DNA of 64,000 nucleotides from Holosporaceae bacterium 'Namur' (GCA_014116815.1 JACGYV010000004.1:28290-92289), one strand, 5' to 3'; counted from the stretch's first letter, positions 44,741 to 54,610 are shown. Translations and numbers: made by a program. Notes: generated from the letters alone by a model not told the origin.

Positions 44741-46474
44741 CTACCCTTTAGGCTTCCCGTTTATTATACCGCTGAAGAGTTCAAGCTCTTCCACTAAAAT
44801 ATAGTCATTTTTTCTAATTTTTTCTTTAGTGGTTAGTATCTCATGTTCAACAATACCTAAAGATTTCAAAAGCGCTCCACCGAGCTGTAAACCCGTCTCG
44901 ATAGTTGAAGGCACTGCTATATCGGCGCCCAATTTTCTGATTCCTTTACCTTCCCTATAATCCTGAACTCTGGCAATAACTTCAAGGTTTTTATAGTGCG
45001 TGGATATAGTCTTAACCGCTTTCCTTAAATCAACTTTATCGTCCATGGTAAGTATAACCGCTGCCGCCCTTTCAGCTCCCACTGCTCTTAGAGTATCAAT
45101 CTTGCTGAGCTCACCGTGATATACCGGGAACCCTTGCGTACGCGCTTGCTTAACAAGCGTATAGTTGCTGTCAACTGCAACATAGTTTATCTGCTCTTGC
45201 GATAGCATAAACCCGACAACTCTCCCTACTCTCCCGAATCCTGCAATAATTACATGCCCGTTTAAATCACTAACCCCTTTAAATTCCTGGTTGCCTTCCA
45301 CTTCCTGATTAATATCCACCTTATCTTCGATAAATGCACCGAGCATGGAAAGCAGCGGTGTAACCGCCATGGTGATCGCAACCAGCATAAATAGGAATTG
45401 TGCAGTTTCCTGACCGATAATTCCTTGCTGAGAAGCAAGCCCGAAAAGTACGAACGCAAACTCTCCTCCTTGTGAGAGTAATAATCCTGAATGAATGGCA
45501 GCACCCGTACCAAACCTGAATATCTTGCACAACACAAATACGATGATTGCTTTTATTGCCAGTAATCCGAAAGAAATAGCAAACAATTTACTTAAATTAC
45601 CGAGAATAAAATTGATATCTATTGACATCCCGACAGTCATAAAGAATAACCCTAACAGCAGGCTTTTAAACGGCATGATACTACTTTCAACTTTATTCCT
45701 GTATTCGGTTTCCGCAATCAACAACCCTGCTATAAAAGCGCCCATGGCAGTTGATAGCCCGAGCTCGTTGGTAAGCATAGCCGCGCCTAAAACGATAAGT
45801 AGGGTAGCTGAGACATATACTTCTTCACTTTTCGCCGAACCTATTAATGAAAAGAGGGGGCGCAAAAATAATCTGCCGGATATGGAAATTAAAATAATTA
45901 CCACCAGCGCCTTAAGAGATGCTAAGCCGATACCGGCAAGCAGGTTTTCTTTTGTACCGCTAATTAGCGGAAGTATCGCAAGAAGCGGAACAACGGCAAA
46001 ATCCTGCATAAGCAGAACCGCAAGCGATAACCTTCCCACCTGGGTGGATTGTCTTTTACTCTCCGCCAAAACCTGTAAAATAATTGCAGTGGATGAAAGT
46101 GCAAGCGCTGCCGCAATTAAAACGGCAATGCTGGTTTCAATCATAAATATTTGCTTTAACACCGCAACTATTACAACTGTGCTGACGGCAATCTGCAACC
46201 CTCCGAACCCGAACACGTGTAAACGCATTTGAATTAATCGTTCGAATGTAAGCTCAAGCCCTATAACGAACAGAAGGAAAACTACACCGAATTCAGCAAA
46301 ATATTGAGTATACTGATAATCTTTGATCAAATTAAACCCGTGCTCACCAATCGCCGCACCCACAACTAAGTAACCTAAAACCGGGCTTAAACGAAGTTTT
46401 TTTAACAAAACAACTATAAAAACCGAAGCTCCTAGAAGCACTAATATGTCTGGTAAATATCTGAGATTATGCAT
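44741..46474 (-). CDS. CPA2-family cation/proton antiporter with RCK domain (KefB/KefC-like)
   Basis: A 577-residue inner-membrane antiporter. The N-terminal two thirds form about 12 helices, starting PVLGYLVVGAAIGEHGFNLI and including LSSTAIILQVLAESKRQSTQ and ELGLSTAMGAFIAGLLIAET. After about residue 400 comes a cytoplasmic TrkA-N/RCK nucleotide-binding domain: GHVIIAGFGRVGRVVGFMLS, with YHGELSKIDTLRAVGAERAA and ITMDDKVDLRKAV. This is the layout of KefB/KefC potassium efflux systems and related CPA2 antiporters. Specific glutathione regulation cannot be read from the sequence. Alone in its transcript, with AAAGG upstream of the ATG. Confidence 0.9.
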   Translation of the reverse strand: MHNLRYLPDILVLLGASVFIVVLLKKLRLSPVLGYLVVGAAIGEHGFNLIKDYQYTQYFAEFGVVFLLFVIGLELTFERLIQMRLHVFGFGGLQIAVSTVVIVAVLKQIFMIETSIAVLIAAALALSSTAIILQVLAESKRQSTQVGRLSLAVLLMQDFAVVPLLAILPLISGTKENLLAGIGLASLKALVVIILISISGRLFLRPLFSLIGSAKSEEVYVSATLLIVLGAAMLTNELGLSTAMGAFIAGLLIAETEYRNKVESSIMPFKSLLLGLFFMTVGMSIDINFILGNLSKLFAISFGLLAIKAIIVFVLCKIFRFGTGAAIHSGLLLSQGGEFAFVLFGLASQQGIIGQETAQFLFMLVAITMAVTPLLSMLGAFIEDKVDINQEVEGNQEFKGVSDLNGHVIIAGFGRVGRVVGFMLSQEQINYVAVDSNYTLVKQARTQGFPVYHGELSKIDTLRAVGAERAAAVILTMDDKVDLRKAVKTISTHYKNLEVIARVQDYREGKGIRKLGADIAVPSTIETGLQLGGALLKSLGIVEHEILTTKEKIRKNDYILVEELELFSGIINGKPKG

Positions 46475-46565
46475 TAAACCTTTAAAACCTATAAAAAATC
46501 TTTTGTATACAATATTTAATTATATTATACCATATGAATTGCACAAGCATTTTATCTGATAATCA

Positions 46566-47294
46566 ATGACTAATAAGACCGTTTTAGTTACCGGAGCTGC
46601 AAAAAGGATAGGCAGAGAGATATGCTTATTTCTTGCTAAAAATCATTATAATATACTTCTGCATTATAATCACTCAAGCAATGAAGCATTTAAGCTTAAA
46701 TCCGAGATTGAGAATCTGGGTGTTAGTTGCAAACTGGAAACTGCGGATTTTTTAAATGAAAATGAATTGAATAACTTATTTGTTAATGAAAAGTTTGATT
46801 TGCTTATTAATAATGCAAGTATATTTAAAAACGATAACTTCAAAAGTATTGATTATAAAAGTTTAGATAAGCATTTTAAAGCTAACTTATATGCTCCTAT
46901 TATATTAAGCCGAAGATTTTTTAAAGATTTACAATTGAGGGGCGAGCAGGGTAATATAATCAATATACTTGATTACTGTATAAGCGCGATGCCTAAAAAT
47001 TTTCTCTCCTATATTTTAAGTAAAAAAGCTTTGTGGGACTTCACTCAATTTGCAGCATATGAAATGGCCTCTCATATTAGAGTAAACGCGATTGCACTTA
47101 GTAACACTTTAAAAGCGGAACAGCAATCGGAGCAAAATTTTGCTAAGTCCATCAAAGATTCGCCGCTTAAGCTCTCGCCGAATATAAAAGAAATCTGCAA
47201 TTCAATAAATTTTATTTTAAATACACATTCAATGACCGGGCAGGTTTTATTTTTGGACGGTGGTAAACATTTAAACATTTTAGAACAGTTATAA
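46566..47294 (+). CDS. Short-chain dehydrogenase/reductase (pteridine-reductase-like)
   Basis: A 242-residue SDR. It begins KTVLVTGAAKRIGREICLFL, where TGAAKRIG is the cofactor motif typical of pteridine reductases and FolM rather than FabG (TGxxxGIG). LLINNASIFKNDNF is the NNAS structural motif, and the catalytic Tyr-x-x-x-Lys is in NFLSYILSKKALWDFTQFAA. The end TGQVLFLDGGKHL is also standard. It probably reduces a pterin or folate, which would fit with FolD in the same genome, but this is based on similarity. It is 2 bases from recR. Confidence 0.82.
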   Translation: MTNKTVLVTGAAKRIGREICLFLAKNHYNILLHYNHSSNEAFKLKSEIENLGVSCKLETADFLNENELNNLFVNEKFDLLINNASIFKNDNFKSIDYKSLDKHFKANLYAPIILSRRFFKDLQLRGEQGNIINILDYCISAMPKNFLSYILSKKALWDFTQFAAYEMASHIRVNAIALSNTLKAEQQSEQNFAKSIKDSPLKLSPNIKEICNSINFILNTHSMTGQVLFLDGGKHLNILEQL

Positions 47295-47296
47295 GT

Positions 47297-47890
47297 ATGA
47301 ATAACAGCACGTTAGATAAGTTAATTTCGACTATTGCAAAGCTACCCGGCTTAGGGCCGAGATCGGCAAGAAGAATCGTATTACATCTGATCAAAAGCCC
47401 GAATACACTGATGCTACCCCTTGCCGAGCAGTTGACTCAAGCAGCACAAGAGATAAAAACATGTGAAGTATGTGGCAATGTGGATGTGGTATCACCATGT
47501 AATATCTGTAATGATGAAAAGCGTGATGATTCGATAGTTTGCGTAGTTGAGACTGTATCTGACTTGTGGGCACTGGAAAGATCGAACTTTTTTAAGGGAA
47601 AATACCATATATTAGGCGGAACGCTTTCCGCGCTCGGTGGAAGACCTCCCGAAAGCTTAAACTTTAATTCCTTAAGCACAAGAGTTGCAAAAGGTACTAT
47701 TCAAGAAGTAATCATTGCAACTAATGCGACACTTGAAGGGCAAACCACCGGTCATTATATCGTTGATTTACTCACCCCGTTTGAGGTAAAGATAACCAGG
47801 CTTGCCTATGGTATCCCGATGGGTGGCGAACTTGATTATATGGATGAAGGCACATTAAACTTAGCACTGAAAATGCGTCAGGATTTTTAA
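47297..47890 (+). CDS. recR: Recombination protein RecR
   Basis: RecR acts with RecF and RecO to load RecA at gaps. The 197-residue protein has the helix-hairpin-helix KLPGLGPRSARRIVLHLI, a four-cysteine zinc finger (TCEVCGNVDVVSPCNIC), and the TOPRIM domain (VCVVETVSDLWALERSNFFK, IIATNATLEGQTTGHYIVDL), ending ITRLAYGIPMGGELDYMDEG. All ordinary for the family. Its partner dnaX/ybaB is not beside it; instead it is between an SDR gene and a kinase gene on the same strand, forming a three-gene run. Confidence 0.97.
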   Translation: MNNSTLDKLISTIAKLPGLGPRSARRIVLHLIKSPNTLMLPLAEQLTQAAQEIKTCEVCGNVDVVSPCNICNDEKRDDSIVCVVETVSDLWALERSNFFKGKYHILGGTLSALGGRPPESLNFNSLSTRVAKGTIQEVIIATNATLEGQTTGHYIVDLLTPFEVKITRLAYGIPMGGELDYMDEGTLNLALKMRQDF

Positions 47891-47901
47891 AAAGTAACTA
47901 A

Positions 47902-48780
47902 ATGAATACTTTTGAACATAACATAAAAAGTATTTGGGGAAAGAAAGGAAGTAGTTGGCTTAACAGCTTACCCCGCTTATCCGCCGATTGCGCAAAACAA
48001 TGGGGCTTAAGTGAATTAATCCCGATAAAAAACCTTAGTCATAATTATATTTTAAGCGGCTATCAGGGCTCAGTTCCTATTATACTAAAAATCGGACTCG
48101 ATATAAGGCAAATTGACAGGGAAGCTAATGCTTTGAAGTTTTATAACGGCAAGGGGTGTTCCAAACTATTAAATCATGATTCAGCACAGGGAGCTTTACT
48201 GATTGAACGAGCTGTACCGGGAAAATCTTTAAAATCACTATTTCCAACTGATGATAAAAAGGCAACTCATTATGCAATTAATGTAATTAAGCAACTTCAT
48301 ACCGTTCCTCACCCTTCCTTTAAAAATTTTCCTCATATTGGAGACTGGCTCGCCGCTCTTAATAAAGATTTCATTCTGCCTGATAGTTACCTTTCAAAAG
48401 CTGGAATATTAAGTGATAAGCTTATAAAAACATCTAGTTCAAATACTTTACTTCATGGTGATCTACATCATGATAATATCTTGATTGATAAAGCTAAGGG
48501 GTGCTTAGCAATTGACCCTAAAGGCGTTATCGGTGAAAGAGAATATGAATGCGGTGCTTTTATCAGAAACCCTCTGCCTGAGATCCTTCACCACCGATAC
48601 GCTAAAGAGATCATCAAAGAACGAATTGAAATATTTGCGGTGAATTTAGGTTTTTGCCGGCAAAGAATTATCGAGTGGAGCTTTGTGCAGGCAGTGCTCG
48701 CAGCATGTCAGATGATAGAAGATAATTTAGACCCGAATCAAATGATTGAAATAGTGAGTATAATTTATTCTTTTTATTAA
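47902..48780 (+). CDS. Aminoglycoside/hydroxyurea kinase family protein, APH(6)-like
   Basis: A 292-residue kinase-like protein with the layout of the APH(6) / hydroxyurea resistance kinase family. ADCAKQWGLSELIPIKNLSH and VPIILKIGLDIRQIDREANA supply the ATP-binding lysine and an acidic residue. LLIERAVPGKSLKSLF is the hinge. The catalytic loop is LLHGDLHHDNILID with the DPKGVIGEREYECG metal-binding motif following, both characteristic of this family. Known members phosphorylate streptomycin. Whether this protein confers resistance or has another substrate is unknown. It follows recR by 11 bases. Confidence 0.85.
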   Translation: MNTFEHNIKSIWGKKGSSWLNSLPRLSADCAKQWGLSELIPIKNLSHNYILSGYQGSVPIILKIGLDIRQIDREANALKFYNGKGCSKLLNHDSAQGALLIERAVPGKSLKSLFPTDDKKATHYAINVIKQLHTVPHPSFKNFPHIGDWLAALNKDFILPDSYLSKAGILSDKLIKTSSSNTLLHGDLHHDNILIDKAKGCLAIDPKGVIGEREYECGAFIRNPLPEILHHRYAKEIIKERIEIFAVNLGFCRQRIIEWSFVQAVLAACQMIEDNLDPNQMIEIVSIIYSFY

Positions 48781-48863
48781 GAATCATTATCTTTTTGTTA
48801 ACTAACTATTAATAGTTAGGTGGTACTATCAATTATTATTCGGGGTTCATGAAGGATAAGGCT

Positions 48864-50168
48864 ATGCAGGAAAAATTGATAGAACAAAAAGACTTAAAAG
48901 AATTGGAAAGAATAGAAGCGAAAGTCATTAACGGTGAGATGAAAGATGGCGATTATAAGTTATTTAATAATATATGTAAGAAAATACCACTTACAGACTT
49001 TTACGGACTAGCAAGGAATCTTGCTGAAAAATTAAGTGATGAAGCCCTACACGGCTTAATACAAGGGATTGTGAAAGAAGTGGAAGTGAAGAATACTGCT
49101 GAACCCCTCTTTCGGAATAATGATCGCCTTAAAGTATTAATGGTGCAGGAAGCTAAACGACATGGATATAAACTGGATTTTAACGAAAAAACACGTACTT
49201 TCGGCAACCTTATAACTCCTGAAGTTATACCGGATGCTATATTAGATCATTTCAAACTGGCGATTACAGAAGGGTATGTTTTACAGGATGAGGCTATAAA
49301 AAATTCATGGATTGATTTTGTTAAAGGAAGCGTACCGTTTATTATTAATAATCTTTACCTTGAACATGATAAAAGTTTTCCTGAAACTTTAGATTTTATA
49401 ATGCTAACAACTCAAGCTAAGGCTGCACAACAGGGCTATAAACAAGGGCTGGATAAAGATGAAAGATTACCAGAAAAATTAATTAAAAAACTTGGTTTAA
49501 ACGAAGATGGGTTATCTTTAAACAATAAAAAAATAGAAGAGATTAAGAGCCCAAACCGATTAAGCAGCATCACAGATTTTATAAAAGATAGTGCGAATAC
49601 AACTATAAATTATATAAGGGAAAACCCATGGAAGAGCGCGGGTATGGCGGTTGGTGCTTTAGTTCTGGCGGCTGCAACCGTTGTAACGGCAGGGACGGCA
49701 CTAGTTGCTACCGGGGTTATCGGTGGAGCCGGATATCTCGGTTATAAGGCTATTACCGAACATAAAACAAAGTCTAAACCTCAAGAAATTGAGATAGGTA
49801 ATCCCACCCTCCGAAACACTACCAAAGACAGTTCCACTCCTTCGGTAAGCACCCCTGCTCCCGGCCGCAGTATAAGCTCACAACCTGCTATGAATCCGCA
49901 CGTGGTGGAAACATTAATGCAATTAACAAGCTCCTTTCAAAACGAGGATAAGAAAGCACTTTCAGCTTTAATGGTGGAAACAAACAGTTCTCATCCGAAA
50001 AAAACTGAAGAAAAAGCGGAGGTACCAGCTAAAGCGCAAGGAGAGATAGAAAACCAAAGCCTAGAAGCAAGCGCCGGTTTTGCAGCCAAAATCGGGCAAC
50101 ACAGGATCTCGGGCGAAGGAATAAGAAAAAGTCAAGCCGAGGCTAAATCAGGAACAATTAGCAAGTAA
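48864..50168 (+). CDS. Hypothetical protein with glycine-rich membrane hairpin, candidate effector
   Basis: A 434-residue protein. The ATG at 48864 is favoured because AAGGAT sits 7 bases before it; an ATG at 48849 adds five residues. The first 260 residues are charged and helical. A hydrophobic Gly/Ala/Val-rich hairpin occupies about residues 255-295 (AGMAVGALVLAAATVVTAGT and ALVATGVIGGAGYLGY), suggesting insertion in a membrane. The last 130 residues are rich in Ser, Thr, Pro, Lys and Glu, likely disordered. No family recognised. The layout, soluble helical domain plus membrane hairpin plus disordered tail, is common in secreted effectors that insert into host membranes, but there is no direct evidence. 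Confidence 0.5.
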   Translation: MQEKLIEQKDLKELERIEAKVINGEMKDGDYKLFNNICKKIPLTDFYGLARNLAEKLSDEALHGLIQGIVKEVEVKNTAEPLFRNNDRLKVLMVQEAKRHGYKLDFNEKTRTFGNLITPEVIPDAILDHFKLAITEGYVLQDEAIKNSWIDFVKGSVPFIINNLYLEHDKSFPETLDFIMLTTQAKAAQQGYKQGLDKDERLPEKLIKKLGLNEDGLSLNNKKIEEIKSPNRLSSITDFIKDSANTTINYIRENPWKSAGMAVGALVLAAATVVTAGTALVATGVIGGAGYLGYKAITEHKTKSKPQEIEIGNPTLRNTTKDSSTPSVSTPAPGRSISSQPAMNPHVVETLMQLTSSFQNEDKKALSALMVETNSSHPKKTEEKAEVPAKAQGEIENQSLEASAGFAAKIGQHRISGEGIRKSQAEAKSGTISK

Positions 50169-50325
50169 ACTAAGTTTAATTTCTAATGCACTATTTTAAA
50201 TATACTAAGTTAAACTCAATAGTAGATTATCCCCCCGTAACTGAAAAAACCATAAAGAATGCATTATTTACCTTCTTTTATGCGTAAGATCAGATTATTC
50301 GTAGTTCAACTATGCTGTCTATAAC

Positions 50326-52140
50326 CTAACAACATTGCAAAGTAAGATCACATTCAAACTCAGGGTCAGCCTGCTCCACAGTAATCACTTCTTCATAAAC
50401 CGGGCGCCCTTCAAAAAACGGTTTTAGCGTTTCTTCAGAATAACTGTATTTTGTAAGAAAATCATTATAATCCCCATACTCAATTCTTTTACAATCTAAT
50501 GAATTATATTTCTGAATTGCTTCCTTATCCTTCTCAATTATGTCACCGACTACATACCTCGGAGTAAGGGAGGCATCTTGAAGATATGGATTTTTATACA
50601 CTGATTTTATCATCTTTTTATTATTAAGCTTGTAAACCGCAATGATTTCAGAGCCTTCAACGTTATTCGGAACTAACTCATATTCACGGGAATAGCAACC
50701 GCAAATTTTCGGTGCTCCCGCTTGCAACTTAATTTCCAGAAGAATATTTTCTCCCTTTACTTTAGATGTAAATCCGAGAGCAAATACGGAAGCCATGAAA
50801 GGTTCAACTGATACATAAGTGCCTCCGTACGGCCACAAATATGCTTTCTCAACTTTGAGTTGGTTCCAGCTTTCGTCAATATGAAAACCTAAAGTTTTTT
50901 GCATTTTAGTTTTTCCGAAAGCCCTAGTGCCGTACTTAAACAATATATCCACACTCCCATCATCCAAATCTGCAACAAAACCCCGATAAACCGTAATATC
51001 CTCCTCAAATACAGGCACACTAACTCCGTTAAGCGCTAAAACTTCCAATGTAAAATCTTTATCAAGCCGGTTAAGGGCATTGCCGACAACCATATGGTAA
51101 GCATCAAATTCGTTTACTATTTTGCTTAACTCCATATCATCGGGAAATATATGTTTCAGTTCTTGAAAACCTTCGAGCCTTGCCTGGCTATCCGCATTAA
51201 AAATTTCATTTAAAATTTTTTTAGCTTGGTTAATTTCATTTTCATTAACCGTTTGAGATAATAAATTATTTTCAAGCTTAACTTTAGCAAGATTAATATA
51301 ATGCTGCGCCAGCTTATGAGTTAAACCGTATATAAAATCAAATTCCTTTAAATCCATATCGTCATTAATATTATTTACTAAGTGTTTGTACTGATGGGGT
51401 ATATTAATACCTGCTTTATCAATAATATTAGCAATTGCATGATACTTATTGTTTTCTATAGAGTTATCCAAGCCTTTTATAATTGCACTACTTATATCGG
51501 AATGAATATTAGTTTCAAAACATACGTCGAGCACATAATGCAGCTGAGCAGCAAAGTCATAATTACCTGTAACAATAGCATTATTATAAATTTTATTTAG
51601 ATTTTCAGTTGGGATTTTAACAATTTTTAGCAGCATCTTGAGTAATTCAATCTCCCCTGAGAAGAGCATAAATAAATTATTTCCATCTATCGTAATAGTA
51701 GCTTGCGACTCGGGAAAGATTTCCAAAATATACTTAATTAATTTTTTATCACCTACCTTTATTACTGTTGATAAATCATGATTATTAACTTGTACGCCAC
51801 ACTCAACTAAGAATTTTACTATATCCAGATGTCTGCCGTAAATCGCATTTACTATTGCATCATCACCAATCTTAGCTCCATGTTCGAGCAAAAGCTTTAT
51901 CATCTCCAAGTGCCCGCTGCCTGAAGCTGCATTAATTATTTCTACATTTTCACCAATCTCAACATTATTCTTTATAAGAAATCTCATTATATTTAAATAA
52001 TTGCCGTATATTACATTATATATATTGACAGCATCAAATTTATTCAGATATTCATTTGCCTCTTCAGTAAAGCCCCCTTCTAAAGCAGCAATAAAAAGTT
52101 GTTTTCCGGAAATGCTTATCCAGTTTGTTGATTCACTCAT
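50326..52140 (-). CDS. Ankyrin-repeat protein with C-terminal ADP-ribosyltransferase-like domain
   Basis: A 604-residue protein. The N-terminal 160 residues hold ankyrin repeats (NAASGSGHLEMIKLLLEHGA, NAIYGRHLDIVKFLVECGVQ). A helical linker follows to about 370. The C-terminal domain has the three marks of the R-S-E class of mono-ADP-ribosyltransferases in order: the arginine in DITVYRGFV (R386), the serine strand GTYVSVEPFMASVFALGF (S444, with the phenylalanine and alanine seen after the STS motif) and the E-x-E loop CYSREYELVPN (E486, E488). Spacing (58 and 42 residues) fits the fold. The family transfers ADP-ribose from NAD to arginine or other residues on host proteins. The STS motif is VSV here, and activity needs testing. 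No signal peptide. Confidence 0.7.
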   Translation of the reverse strand: MSESTNWISISGKQLFIAALEGGFTEEANEYLNKFDAVNIYNVIYGNYLNIMRFLIKNNVEIGENVEIINAASGSGHLEMIKLLLEHGAKIGDDAIVNAIYGRHLDIVKFLVECGVQVNNHDLSTVIKVGDKKLIKYILEIFPESQATITIDGNNLFMLFSGEIELLKMLLKIVKIPTENLNKIYNNAIVTGNYDFAAQLHYVLDVCFETNIHSDISSAIIKGLDNSIENNKYHAIANIIDKAGINIPHQYKHLVNNINDDMDLKEFDFIYGLTHKLAQHYINLAKVKLENNLLSQTVNENEINQAKKILNEIFNADSQARLEGFQELKHIFPDDMELSKIVNEFDAYHMVVGNALNRLDKDFTLEVLALNGVSVPVFEEDITVYRGFVADLDDGSVDILFKYGTRAFGKTKMQKTLGFHIDESWNQLKVEKAYLWPYGGTYVSVEPFMASVFALGFTSKVKGENILLEIKLQAGAPKICGCYSREYELVPNNVEGSEIIAVYKLNNKKMIKSVYKNPYLQDASLTPRYVVGDIIEKDKEAIQKYNSLDCKRIEYGDYNDFLTKYSYSEETLKPFFEGRPVYEEVITVEQADPEFECDLTLQCC

Positions 52141-52254
52141 ATAATTATCTATTTAATATTTATTATATTAGATACTATTATAGCACAGCACTGTTAAACA
52201 AATATTAAGCAATTAATTAATATGGTAAAAATATTTAGGGTGTTAATTTATAAA

Positions 52255-53766
52255 TCACCTCTTTAAATAGCCTTTAATTTCTTGTAGTGAAGTTGCCTTA
52301 GTAATTATTACGCTTAATAGATAAATCAGACCGCCAAGGGTAATTAATATAATAAGTGATACATAAGATTTCAAATTAACCGTAAATCTTTTAAGCAGAT
52401 ATATAGATATCGTCATTATTATAGCAGATACAATGTATTTAAAAATTTTAGAACTCATGCCGGAAACCAGTTTGAATTTACCGTTTTTATTAAGCAGTAG
52501 CCAAAGTAGCGAGATATTTATCCATGCCGAAATTGAAGAAGCTAAGGCAATCCCGACATGCTTCAGATTTTGTAGCAGAATAATACTAAGTAAAGCATTA
52601 CTAATCACACATATAAAAGCAATCTTTACCGGGGTTTTCGTGTCTCCCCCCGCGTGATAGTTAGCAACGAAAATTTTAACCAAACTGTAAGCGGGAAGCC
52701 CTAAGGAAAAGGCCATCAGTGCTTTGGCGGTTTCATTTGTAGCAAGGCTTGTAAATGCATCTCTTTCGAATAATACTTCCACCAACTCAAAAGCAAGTAT
52801 GAAGAGTGCAAATGATGCAGGAATAGAAATAAACAGCAGGAAGCTTATCGCTTGATTTTGCAGCCTTATCCCCTCCCCGATATCACCTCTTTTAAAAGCT
52901 TTGGCAAGCATAGGCAGCATCACTATCCCCATGGTTGTGCCGATTAAAGCAAGCGGAAGCTGGTTAATTCTATCCGCATAATATAAATAAGAAAGTGCAC
53001 TCGGGATAAATGAAGCAATCACGGTATCAACCAACACATTAATTTGTGCAACCCCTGAACCTATTATACCCGGCACTATTCTTCGCGCCATAGTACGGAT
53101 ATCCTCACTTAGTTTAAGTTTAGTGAACCTAACTAAGCACCCTTCTTTATAGAGGAAAAATATCATCCAAATTAATTCTGCAACTCCGGCTACTACTATT
53201 CCATAAGATAACCAATGTAACTTTTCTACTTGAGAATTTCCCTTAAGCGCAAAGAATATAAGCACTAAATTTAAAAGAACGGGTGCTGCTGCAAAAGCAA
53301 AATACTTCCCCCTGCTGTTTAAAATACCGCCGTAGAATGCAACGAAGGAAATCAAAGCTAAATACCAGATGCTCACCCGCGATAATGATACGGCCAGATT
53401 AATATTACCAATTCCTTTAAGCCCGGGCGCCGTAAACTTTATTAGCTCAGGCATAAAAATAAATATGAGTCCGCAAAAAATCATTAATGCAGTAAGCAAG
53501 AACCCTTGAATTCCGGATGTAAACTTTTGAGCTTCGCGTTTACCTTCGGTTTCCAGAATGCCTGAATAAAGAGGAATAAAAGAAGCGCTGAAGGCACCTT
53601 CCCCGAAAATGGTTCGGAAAAAATTCGGTATTCTGAATATTATTATAAATATATCGTTATATATCCCCGCTCCTAGCTGCGCTGCAAGGATTACGTCTCT
53701 GATATATCCGAAAAACCGGCTGATAAGGGTAGTAAGGCTAACGACCAGAGCACTTCTTAAAAACAT
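52255..53766 (-). CDS. murJ: Lipid II flippase MurJ (MviN)
   Basis: MurJ flips the peptidoglycan precursor lipid II across the inner membrane. The 503-residue protein has about 14 membrane helices and the family landmarks: TTLISRFFGYIRDVILAAQL, FRIPNFFRTIFGEGAFSASF, QINVLVDTVIASFIPSALSY and YYADRINQLPLALIGTTMGI. A charged basic cavity residue set is expected in this family. The C-terminus is ordinary. Its presence indicates that the cell still makes peptidoglycan precursors, in line with rlpA, ftsZ and the GTA peptidase in the window. Confidence 0.95.
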   Translation of the reverse strand: MFLRSALVVSLTTLISRFFGYIRDVILAAQLGAGIYNDIFIIIFRIPNFFRTIFGEGAFSASFIPLYSGILETEGKREAQKFTSGIQGFLLTALMIFCGLIFIFMPELIKFTAPGLKGIGNINLAVSLSRVSIWYLALISFVAFYGGILNSRGKYFAFAAAPVLLNLVLIFFALKGNSQVEKLHWLSYGIVVAGVAELIWMIFFLYKEGCLVRFTKLKLSEDIRTMARRIVPGIIGSGVAQINVLVDTVIASFIPSALSYLYYADRINQLPLALIGTTMGIVMLPMLAKAFKRGDIGEGIRLQNQAISFLLFISIPASFALFILAFELVEVLFERDAFTSLATNETAKALMAFSLGLPAYSLVKIFVANYHAGGDTKTPVKIAFICVISNALLSIILLQNLKHVGIALASSISAWINISLLWLLLNKNGKFKLVSGMSSKIFKYIVSAIIMTISIYLLKRFTVNLKSYVSLIILITLGGLIYLLSVIITKATSLQEIKGYLKR

Positions 53767-54262
53767 CTCAAAGTATAAATAAATTAAGTAATAACCTTTT
53801 ATAGCAAAGAACCAAGGCTATTTAAACAATAGATTTTTAAGGCTATAGAAGATATGATCATTATTTATTACTTAACAATTTCTATGATTGCTTTGCTATC
53901 AACGGACAGTTCCTTTTTCAAAATTTTAGATACCCAAAGCCTTGGGATAGAATATTGCGACTGATGGGAGTATTTAAAGAACCATACACGTCAAGTTAAG
54001 GTGAAGTGAGCTAGTTAAAGTAGGATATGTAAATTAGCTAAAGTTTAGGATTATGTGAAGAGGTATGTTTTAGGAATTAAAGCCTGATAAGCTTTTTATT
54101 TATATAAAAAATAACTTAACTTAATTTACCGTATATAAGTAGAAGGATAATTAAAGGTAATGTTGGAGTAGTTAATAAAGTGTGATACCGTGTTTAATTC
54201 AATGATCTCAAGCGCGGATTTATTTAATTTTTCGGGTTGAAAATTTTCTTGTCCTCCAATTA
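53767..54262. other. Intergenic region upstream of the IS630 remnant
   Basis: No credible gene. At about 54110-54135 the string aacttaacttaatttaccgt resembles a degraded MITE/IS terminal repeat. The region from about 54200 onwards probably belongs to the decayed 5' part of the transposase gene but cannot be read in any frame. Confidence 0.5.
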
Positions 54263-54509
54263 CCTCCGGGACAAGTTGCGGTTATGGATAATGCAACATT
54301 TCATAAATCAGAACGGACTAAAAATTTATTAAACATGCCGGGTGCATTTTGCTGTTCTTACCTCCTTATTCTCTGGATCTTAACCTTATTGAAACCTTTT
54401 GGGCGAATCTCAAGGCTAAAATTAGAGCCACTATTAACAACTTTCCAACCCTGCAACAAGCTATAGACCATGCCTTGCCAATGTAGCATTCCTATCTTAA
54501 TTGACTATA
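54263..54509 (+). pseudogene. IS630-family transposase remnant (C-terminal half, frameshifted) with right end
   Basis: From 54263 the frame reads PPGQVAVMDNATFHKSERTK then NLLNMPG, breaks near 54340, and resumes in another frame as CILLFLPPYSLDLNLIETFW, then ANLKAKIRATINNFPTLQQA and IDHALPM, stop at 54486. MDNATFHK and PYSLDLNLIE carry two of the DDE catalytic acids of IS630/Tc1-type transposases. The first catalytic Asp and the DNA-binding part are missing. After the stop, cctatcttaattgactata ends at 54509; it matches the end sequences of the MITE copies, so this is the right end of the element. Confidence 0.8.
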
Positions 54510-54610
54510 ACTTTTTCCTTTAATTCCATTCTTAGCAACATAACCTTATAATCTTAATTCATAAGGTTATTAGCTATATTAACTTAAGTATACTATACCT
54601 ATAATCAACT

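Noticed and set aside
45495..46232. Open frame of 245 codons on the + strand inside the antiporter gene
   Set aside because: It is antisense to a well-conserved transporter, its protein is low-complexity (Ile, Asn, Ser, Lys) and has no ribosome-binding site.
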